DNA of 37,062 nucleotides from a virus. Positions 33,021 through 37,062 of this stretch are shown piece after piece. The stretch spans positions 1-37,062 of IMG/VR virus record IMGVR_UViG_3300017971_000155; one strand, written 5' to 3'. The position numbers and the translations under genes are program-made. The number at the start of each line of letters is the position of its first letter. The first letter of the stretch is position 1. A model generated the notes under the pieces. That model ran no database searches and was not told where the DNA came from. It saw only the letters and a program-made list of their open reading frames with translations.

Positions 33021-33210
33021 CTGATCTTTTTGAATCTCTAGAGAGGTTATTTGAATAGGTATGTCTTTGCTCGTTTTCAAGACGTTTTACCAGCCCTTGT
33101 AGCAAGTGAATGGCGTAGCTATACCCAACATCATCCACAATAAAGCCCACAGCGTTAAGTAGATTGTTTTCCGCTATCTGCCACGGTGGCTTTTTCTGAG
33201 ACCACATCAT
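32986..33210 (-). CDS. Unknown small protein after the terminase small subunit
   Basis: A 74-residue protein starting at one of two adjacent ATGs (33210 or 33207) behind GGGGAG. The N-terminal half is helical and hydrophobic (NNLLNAVGFIVDDVGYSYAI), while the C-terminal third is polar and basic. It overlaps the end of the small-terminase-like gene by 56 bases and the next gene by up to 35. No family is recognised. Confidence 0.55.
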   Translation of the reverse strand: MMWSQKKPPWQIAENNLLNAVGFIVDDVGYSYAIHLLQGLVKRLENEQRHTYSNNLSRDSKRSDGRLHEDENGY

Positions 33211-33673
33211 CACTCTCCCCTACCTCTAAAAACCTATCTTTTTTTAATGCCTCTTGCAGTCTAGCTTTATTCACACTTGCGTCATTATTGACATCATTGG
33301 CCTCATCTACAGCCTGCTGGTGAGATTCCTCAGCGTGATGCCGGTGCAGCTCTAGAAAGTATTGAATAAAACGCTCGTTTTTCTCATTCTTGGCCAGATC
33401 AAAGGCAATGTCGTGAATCTCTTTGTAAGCCTCTGATCTACCTAGACTGATTGCGTCAAAAACTTCGGGATTCTCTTTCATTCTGCGCTCTAGCGTGCGC
33501 TTGCCACAGCCCAATGATCCGGCAATGACAGCAAGCGGCAAACCTTGTTTAGCCATGCGGTAGATGATCTGCACAGTTTCAGCATTGAACTCTACTCTGG
33601 GCCTGCCTTGTGGCCTTTTCTCTCTTTTCGTTATGACTTCGGGGAGCAGTGCTTTTTCTTTATCATCCGGCAT
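33155..33673 (-). CDS. Probable terminase small subunit
   Basis: A 172-residue protein. After a basic N-terminus, residues about 31-66 form a helix-turn-helix (AETVQIIYRMAKQGLPLAVI then GCGKRTLERRMKENPE), followed by SLGRSEAYKEIHDIAFDLAK and a helical, acidic C-terminus. DNA-binding N-terminus, helical oligomerisation part and a position four small genes before the large subunit match small terminases, which select the packaging site. A general phage DNA-binding protein is the alternative. Confidence 0.65.
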   Translation of the reverse strand: MPDDKEKALLPEVITKREKRPQGRPRVEFNAETVQIIYRMAKQGLPLAVIAGSLGCGKRTLERRMKENPEVFDAISLGRSEAYKEIHDIAFDLAKNEKNERFIQYFLELHRHHAEESHQQAVDEANDVNNDASVNKARLQEALKKDRFLEVGESDDVVSEKATVADSGKQST

Positions 33674-33863
33674 CTGTGCTTTGTTCTTTTCGCTGCAATG
33701 CTCGCTCTAGGTCTACTAAGGTCTGGGCAATTATCTGAAAGTCATCCTCGAATTTAGAGCCAGGCAGGATTACTTCTTTGCCTTGAGTGATATGCACAAT
33801 GCGTTTTACTTCGGTTAGCGCATGATCATATGAGGATATGATGACTTGAGAATCGTCGCTCAT
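33663..33863 (-). CDS. Unknown 66-residue protein
   Basis: Starts at ATG 33863, overlapping the preceding stop by four bases, and its end overlaps the small-terminase-like start by 11. It is mixed alpha/beta with an acidic middle and a helical C-terminus (FQIIAQTLVDLERALQRKE). No motif or family is recognised. It is the second gene of the presumed late operon. Confidence 0.6.
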   Translation of the reverse strand: MSDDSQVIISSYDHALTEVKRIVHITQGKEVILPGSKFEDDFQIIAQTLVDLERALQRKEQSTDAG

Positions 33864-34165
33864 TGCTTTATCCTCTTACTAGTTGCTTTTTTCTTAGGGG
33901 CCTTTTTCTTTGAGGTGCCAAGTGTTGGTTCGGGGTCTGGTTGCTGCCAGGCCCCGTTTTTCATTATTTCGATAGTTTTAAAAAGAGTCTCAAGCCCTAC
34001 ATCACCAAGAGAAAGTTCGATGTGCTTTTCGATATCCTCAGCCAGTTTCTTTTCTAGAATCTCCGTTACCTTAGCCTCTGAGAGTTTATGGCCATGGTTC
34101 GTTTGAAAGCTGTCAAATAGCTTTTTGATACGTTTTTTCAGCTGAATCTCATTAAAATTATTCAT
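33860..34165 (-). CDS. Unknown first gene of the late operon, basic tail
   Basis: A 101-residue protein. It is helical with Lys/Glu-rich segments (residues 1-70), then a Pro/Gly linker and a strongly basic tail with KKKAPKKKATSKRIKQ, which could bind nucleic acid. The ATG lies only seven bases past the -10 of the promoter at 34172-34200, so the message would be leaderless. The gene opens the operon that includes terminase and virion genes. No family is recognised. Confidence 0.65.
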   Translation of the reverse strand: MNNFNEIQLKKRIKKLFDSFQTNHGHKLSEAKVTEILEKKLAEDIEKHIELSLGDVGLETLFKTIEIMKNGAWQQPDPEPTLGTSKKKAPKKKATSKRIKQ

Positions 34166-34171
34166 GCCTTA

Positions 34172-34200
34172 ATTGTGGCTTAATCACTTATCTATGTCAA
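34172..34200 (-). promoter_or_regulatory. Sigma70-like promoter of the late (terminase and virion) operon
   Basis: Minus strand: perfect TTGACA (34195-34200), 17 bases, CACAAT (34172-34177). The predicted start is about 34165, the A of the first ATG, so translation would begin on a leaderless message. Operator-like site 4 overlaps the -35 entirely. No separate late activator gene is recognised. Confidence 0.55.
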
Positions 34201-34209
34201 ATAAGACAT
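34194..34209. promoter_or_regulatory. Operator-like palindrome, site 4
   Basis: ATGTCA, AATA, AGACAT: arms of six with a 4-base A/T spacer, as at the other sites. Arms differ from the consensus ATGGCA at the fourth position. The site covers the -35 TTGACA of the late promoter. A repressor bound here would keep virion genes silent. Confidence 0.5.
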
Positions 34210-34211
34210 TG

Positions 34212-34427
34212 CTATGATCGTTCTGAGTTCTTGATGAGAGTTTTTAGTTCATCGAGGGTTTCTTGCGTTCTAAAGATGACATGATTGGTCATCTGAATAG
34301 ATCCCTCGCGTTTATGGTTTGATGGATTTTCACCATTAGAGATGGTGACGATGAGTTCTATATTTACGAGGGCTTTTTCGTTTTCGGGGAGAGTGACTTC
34401 AATGAATCTTTTAAGCGTTGTGCGCAT
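34212..34427 (-). CDS. Unknown 71-residue protein
   Basis: The ATG at 34427 is the chosen start. A longer in-frame opening from 34490 would lie inside the previous gene. It is beta-rich in the first half (TLKRFIEVTLPENEKAL) and helical at the end (LDELKTLIKNSERS). It overlaps the upstream gene by 64 bases. It is the last gene before the late promoter, so the small-gene operon appears to end here, though no terminator is seen. Confidence 0.55.
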   Translation of the reverse strand: MRTTLKRFIEVTLPENEKALVNIELIVTISNGENPSNHKREGSIQMTNHVIFRTQETLDELKTLIKNSERS

Positions 34428-34597
34428 TGGCCATCCCACTTGAACTTGTAGTTGTTGCCTTGTTTTACCAGATTCAATTTTGTGCCACAAGCGTAGGTGA
34501 TGTCGATATCACCGCTCGAATGCTCTTCTTTGGTCCGGTAGGCTTTGGCGCAAAAGGGGCAGTTATATGCTGCATTAAAGTCATACTTTTTCAGCAT
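34364..34597 (-). CDS. Small Cys-containing protein after the PAPS-reductase-like gene
   Basis: A 77-residue protein whose ATG lies inside the end of the PAPS-reductase-like gene (17-base overlap). It carries NCPFC (residues 12-16), then YACG (35-38), and one more Cys near residue 58. This suggests a small zinc-ribbon-like fold with incomplete ligands. The C-terminus is basic. Close coupling to the sulfur-type enzyme suggests a partner role, which is only an inference. Confidence 0.6.
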   Translation of the reverse strand: MLKKYDFNAAYNCPFCAKAYRTKEEHSSGDIDITYACGTKLNLVKQGNNYKFKWDGQCAQRLKDSLKSLSPKTKKPS

Positions 34598-35345
34598 TAA
34601 GGATCTCTAGTGTTTTGTCTGCAATGATATCTACGGCCTCGATCTCGCAAAACAGATCGCACTCCGGCATTGGTGGCAGCTTGTGGCGGCCTGAATTTGG
34701 TGAAAGCTCATCAAGATAGGTGTCTTTAATGCAAGTGCGCCCAATCTTTCTTTCTACCTCTGCCATGCGCTTGAAAGTCTCAGGAAAGTCTTGCCTGATC
34801 TTATTCCAGTATCCTTTCCCGCCCTTAACGCATCCTATGCAGTTATTGTTGCTGTAGCCAAGGGCGTACATTGTGGGGAGTTTTATCTCAGCCTTTCCTA
34901 GAATTGCCATGCAGGCGGCTTTATCTAGTTTCTTTTCAATAAGCGGGTAGAGTGGCTTAGTGTGCGGGTTTTGCTCTTGAAACCTTACAGCTCGGTTGAT
35001 CTCTTTTTTTTCGAATTCAAAACCGAAGACCTGGCCATCAAAATCTACTGTTTTCTCATACTTTTGCCGCACTCTTTTCTTAAGTGTTCTAGAACATTCA
35101 GCGCCTGAGATAAAGTTTACCACTTTGAGCTTTTCGCATAGGTCTATGTGATCTTTAAATCTAGTGTCTTGCAGGACCTTGACCTTGCATTTAAACCAGC
35201 CCTCACAGTCTTTGATAAAACGTGGCATATCTTTATGATGGCCGCCGGTTTCAATAAATATCGGCTGCACATCGCTGTAGAGCTGTTGTGCAATTTTGCA
35301 CGCGACTGCTGAGGTCACGCCACCTGAAAACCAAGAGATAATCAT
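34581..35345 (-). CDS. PAPS-reductase / PP-loop family protein
   Basis: A 254-residue protein. SGGVTSA (7-13) is the PP-loop that binds ATP or PAPS pyrophosphate. FIETGGHHKDM (30-40) and YPLIEKK (133-139) are typical of the phosphoadenosine phosphosulfate reductase-like superfamily that also includes DndC. CIGC (169-172) with further Cys at 205, 229 and 233 could bind iron-sulfur or zinc. Many phages carry such a gene; its substrate (DNA, tRNA or sulfate) is not known. No DndA/B/D/E-like partner is seen in this genome. It lies in the operon with the tRNA. Confidence 0.85.
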   Translation of the reverse strand: MIISWFSGGVTSAVACKIAQQLYSDVQPIFIETGGHHKDMPRFIKDCEGWFKCKVKVLQDTRFKDHIDLCEKLKVVNFISGAECSRTLKKRVRQKYEKTVDFDGQVFGFEFEKKEINRAVRFQEQNPHTKPLYPLIEKKLDKAACMAILGKAEIKLPTMYALGYSNNNCIGCVKGGKGYWNKIRQDFPETFKRMAEVERKIGRTCIKDTYLDELSPNSGRHKLPPMPECDLFCEIEAVDIIADKTLEILNAEKV

Positions 35346-35348
35346 GGC

Positions 35349-35444
35349 TTAGTTTTCTTGCTGTAAATCCAATAAAAGCTCTGCACAGTAAGGATCCCCC
35401 CAGGATTCTGGCTGTTGGTATTCGTCTAAGATGTCACTCCCCAT
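35349..35444 (-). CDS. Tiny acidic protein (31 residues)
   Basis: The ATG at 35444 lies inside the end of the preceding gene (11-base overlap), with the stop TAA three bases before the PAPS-reductase-like start. It is acidic and rich in Asp, Glu and Gln. It is supported only by tight coupling on both sides and by GGAG-like sequence near the start. No function can be given. Confidence 0.45.
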   Translation of the reverse strand: MGSDILDEYQQPESWGDPYCAELLLDLQQEN

Positions 35445-35631
35445 CAGCAGGGCTATCAGTATCTCTAGCATCCTCGGTCTCTTTCTTTTCCTCAAGGGGC
35501 GGCATCTGGGCCTCATCATACTCCCAAGGGGCTACGTAGTCGGCGATAAAGATGCCATCTATGGATTTACCTATCTCTAGCCGTGGCTTGCCGTAGACAA
35601 GCTCTGAGGCTCTGTAGCGTCTTGTGTTCAT
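35434..35631 (-). CDS. Unknown 65-residue protein
   Basis: Starts at ATG 35631, overlapping the stop of the tiny membrane peptide gene. The N-terminus is basic (NTRRYRASELVYGKPR), the middle IDGIFIADYVAPWEYDEAQ is hydrophobic and aromatic, and the tail is very acidic. No membrane segment is convincing and no family is recognised. Confidence 0.6.
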   Translation of the reverse strand: MNTRRYRASELVYGKPRLEIGKSIDGIFIADYVAPWEYDEAQMPPLEEKKETEDARDTDSPADGE

Positions 35632-35717
35632 AGGAAAGGGTCCTGGTTAATGTCATCCCATGTTTTAAACGCTGTCACTATGACAATGAATGCGACTGCA
35701 CTCCAAAAGTAGATCAT
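35628..35717 (-). CDS. Single-pass membrane peptide (29 residues)
   Basis: The ATG at 35717 follows a good AAAGGAAA ribosome-binding sequence, and the stop overlaps the next start (ATGA). Residues 2-17 (IYFWSAVAFIVIVTAF) form a membrane segment and the remaining dozen are polar. Such microproteins in phages often regulate host membrane proteins or lysis, but none is recognised here. It lies directly behind the tRNA gene. Confidence 0.6.
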   Translation of the reverse strand: MIYFWSAVAFIVIVTAFKTWDDINQDPFL

Positions 35718-35738
35718 TGCTTTTTCCTTTGTTGGTGT

Positions 35739-35813
35739 TGGCTGGGGCGGCAGGGATCGAACCTGCGCTGGGCGCATTAACAGTGCGCTGCCTTACCGCT
35801 TGGCTACGCCCCA
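35739..35813 (-). tRNA. tRNA-Asn(GTT) with encoded CCA
   Basis: A full cloverleaf can be drawn on the minus strand: 7-bp acceptor TGGGGCG/CGCCCCA, a D arm GCC/GGC with loop AAGCGGTAA, a 5-bp anticodon stem GCGCA/TGCGC with loop CTGTTAA (anticodon GTT), a 5-base variable loop, a 5-bp T arm GCAGG/CCTGC with loop TTCGATC, G73, then CCA. The acceptor, D-arm and T-arm are closer in style to bacterial tRNA-Gln than to common tRNA-Asn. Its first 21 bases overlap the end of the upstream reading frame. Confidence 0.92.
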
Positions 35814-36044
35814 TTTTTTTTTATTTAAATCTAACAAGGCTTGGTAATCCTCAAAACTTATCACCAAAATCATCTCTCCGCTTGTTATCATGCTATCACC
35901 TTTAATCAGCAGGGTTTTTGGCTTTTTGCCTGCTAGCTCTAGGCTTGGCACCACCTGATTAAGCGCCTCAGCTTTGTAAATATCACTGAAAGTCCAGTCA
36001 TGCTTAGGTACTACAAAATTCAAGCCTTGATCTTTATCCACCAT
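35793..36044 (-). CDS. Unknown 83-residue protein whose end overlaps the tRNA
   Basis: The ATG at 36044 overlaps the end of the preceding small gene by 11 bases. It is mixed alpha/beta: GLNFVVPKHDW near the start, then a strand TLLIKGDSM and a helix FEDYQALLDLNKKK. The final residues (WGVAKR) are encoded by the first bases of the tRNA, and the stop TAA lies in its D loop. That overlap means processing of the tRNA destroys the message end, unusual but consistent with compact packing. No family is recognised. Confidence 0.6.
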   Translation of the reverse strand: MVDKDQGLNFVVPKHDWTFSDIYKAEALNQVVPSLELAGKKPKTLLIKGDSMITSGEMILVISFEDYQALLDLNKKKWGVAKR

Positions 36045-36186
36045 ATTGCTTTCTCTTTTTCCTTAACTCTTTTAGCTCTGCTATGGATAGCTTTGTGGCT
36101 GAGACTTTGGCCCTTGAGCCTAAATATCCCTCTTTAGCCGCATCGCTCCATTTCTTTTTTAGTAAGTTCGACCATGATTCATCCAT
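36034..36186 (-). CDS. Small basic unknown protein (50 residues)
   Basis: The ATG at 36186 overlaps the end of the zinc-ribbon gene by eight bases. It is Lys-rich and helical (LSIAELKELRKKRKQYGG at the end). It ends inside the start of the next gene (11-base overlap). The tight coupling on both sides supports it despite its size. It may bind nucleic acid by charge, but this is not shown. Confidence 0.55.
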   Translation of the reverse strand: MDESWSNLLKKKWSDAAKEGYLGSRAKVSATKLSIAELKELRKKRKQYGG

Positions 36187-36352
36187 TTTTAAGGCTCCGG
36201 CATCTTGTGCATTTATCTTGTCTGATGCTTTTCATTCTAAAGGGCTTGCCGCACTTCTTGCAAGCTACGGTGGCGCATTCCCGGCATAGCCCCAGGCGAT
36301 TGATATTGATCTCTTTGCCGCAGCCCTCACAGGGGCCTTTATCTGCTGGCAT
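36179..36352 (-). CDS. Double zinc-ribbon microprotein (57 residues)
   Basis: The ATG at 36352 overlaps the preceding stop by 14 bases. It has four CxxC pairs: CEGC (8-11), CREC (23-26), CKKC (31-34) and CTRC (48-51), which give two complete four-Cys zinc sites. The remaining residues are basic, so nucleic-acid binding is plausible. Such small zinc-ribbon proteins are common in phage early regions with unknown roles. Confidence 0.65.
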   Translation of the reverse strand: MPADKGPCEGCGKEININRLGLCRECATVACKKCGKPFRMKSIRQDKCTRCRSLKNG

Positions 36353-36740
36353 TCTTACTTCTCACTTTCGCCACGGCCTCTACCAGATCCTTTGCGCCCA
36401 GCTTATCTAGCTCTTTCTTAAGCGCCCCATCGGTCATAGTGGGCTCAGGCGGTGGCTGCCATGCTGGTGGCGCTGTACGTCTTACCACCTTTGGCGTGAT
36501 GTCTTTTTCAGCTTTTACAGGCTCGGGCTTGTCTTGATCTAAGAGAAAATCATCAAGCTCGAATTTATCGCCATGCACACTTTTAGTGATCATCAAGACG
36601 CCCACGCGCTCGGTGATCACCCAGTCTTCTTTGAGCTTTAGCTTATCCCAAACGTCTTGAGCCAGTTTCTTAGAGATTTTCTTATCCCCATACTTGGCTT
36701 GCAGCTTTTTCATCTCTTTTACAAAATGCTCAAGATTCAT
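36339..36740 (-). CDS. Unknown 133-residue protein with Pro-rich linker
   Basis: The ATG at 36740 overlaps the preceding gene by 11 bases. The N-terminal part (residues 1-68) is helical, then strands with ERVGVLMITKSVHGDKFELD. Next come a Pro-rich linker (APPAWQPPPEPTM) and a C-terminal helical domain (ALKKELDKLGAKDLVEAVAK) of the sort used for protein contacts. I recognise no family. Confidence 0.65.
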   Translation of the reverse strand: MNLEHFVKEMKKLQAKYGDKKISKKLAQDVWDKLKLKEDWVITERVGVLMITKSVHGDKFELDDFLLDQDKPEPVKAEKDITPKVVRRTAPPAWQPPPEPTMTDGALKKELDKLGAKDLVEAVAKVRSKNASR

Positions 36741-37062
36741 TTGATTCCATTTTCTTCACATCGGCTAGGGCTTGTCTTGCGTATTCATCCATCTGCTCAA
36801 TATAATTTAAGTCGCCAGGTACTATTCCTATATCCCCTCTATCATAAGCTGCTCTTATTAACTCCAACGCCTCTTTGAGCCTGTCTATTATGGCTTGTTG
36901 TTTTTCAATCACGTCTAGCATTTCGCTGCTTTGACTAATCCACTCATAGGCCCAGTCTGCGCCTTGCTGAAACGTTTCATGTTTTTCAGTGTCTACACCG
37001 CAGAACCCTGGATCACTCACTTGATAGTTGGCCGAAGCCTCATCCCTGGCCTTTTTAAACTC
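36730..37062 (-). CDS. C-terminal part of the 125-residue protein split by the window joint
   Basis: This frame is open at the right edge and continues at position 124 into the start at 168. Together the two parts encode 125 residues. The visible part has helices with ADWAYEWISQSSEMLDVIEKQ and an acidic middle. The C-terminus (EYARQALADVKKMESNES) is helical. It ends within the start of the next gene. No family is recognised. Confidence 0.75.
   Translation of the reverse strand, partial: EFKKARDEASANYQVSDPGFCGVDTEKHETFQQGADWAYEWISQSSEMLDVIEKQQAIIDRLKEALELIRAAYDRGDIGIVPGDLNYIEQMDEYARQALADVKKMESNES
36940..37062. repeat. Exact terminal direct repeat, right copy
   Basis: Identical to bases 1-123. 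It marks the overlap that closes the genome into a 36,939-bp circle. Confidence 0.95.

Noticed and set aside
33663-34165. The two genes upstream of the small-terminase-like gene as a toxin-antitoxin pair
   Set aside because: They overlap like many phage gene pairs but show no toxin or antitoxin motif, and they open the late operon.
1-37062. CRISPR arrays, rRNA genes, insertion sequences or integrase attachment sites
   Set aside because: Looked for regularly spaced repeats, transposase motifs and tyrosine or serine recombinase motifs; none was seen.

Overview
The window looks like one complete genome of a short-tailed (podovirus-like) double-stranded DNA bacteriophage. Its first 123 bases are repeated exactly as its last 123 bases (1-123 = 36940-37062), and one gene reads straight through the joint, so the unique unit is 36,939 bp and circular or circularly permuted. 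Two encoded proteins carry lipoprotein-type signal sequences and the endolysin is an M15-type peptidase, which suggests a Gram-negative host. Nothing visible identifies the host genus. There is no integrase, DNA polymerase, helicase, primase or RNA polymerase, so replication and transcription probably rely on the host.

Layout. (1) 857-2352, minus: a five-gene cassette (two small acidic proteins, two lipoproteins, one unknown) with its own promoter, an operator and a terminator. (2) 2657-4697, plus: an ERF-family annealing protein, a small unknown, a RusA-like resolvase and a membrane/coiled-coil protein. An antisense gene at 3552-3797 encodes a HigA/antidote-like helix-turn-helix regulator. 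(3) 419 through the joint to 34212, minus: many tiny, overlapping unknown genes, a tRNA-Asn(GTT) with encoded CCA, and a PAPS-reductase/PP-loop family protein. (4) 34165 down to 4681, minus: the late region. It runs terminase, endolysin, portal, scaffold, major capsid protein, a large block of small structural and fibre-like proteins, adaptor, nozzle, a GNAT-like protein, three large ejection-type proteins, and an overlapping pair of membrane proteins that may act in lysis.

Regulation. A 16-bp spaced palindrome (ATGGCA, 4 A/T-rich bases, TGCCAT, with variants) occurs in four intergenic regions: 458-473, 2372-2387, 3810-3825 and 34194-34209. These lie upstream of the small-gene operon, the lipoprotein operon, the regulator/RusA pair and the late genes. 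At three of the four, sigma70-like hexamers can be drawn that the palindrome overlaps or closely abuts. I infer that the small HTH protein, which has no toxin partner nearby, is a phage-wide repressor acting on these sites and on its own promoter. Two of the inferred promoters would give leaderless or nearly leaderless messages.

How it fits together: headful-type packaging would give terminally redundant, permuted genomes. An ERF protein (in P22 the genome-circularising function) plus a RusA resolvase would process them after entry. The minus strand then carries packaging, virion and lysis functions. Functions are inferred from motifs read by eye; no database search was possible.
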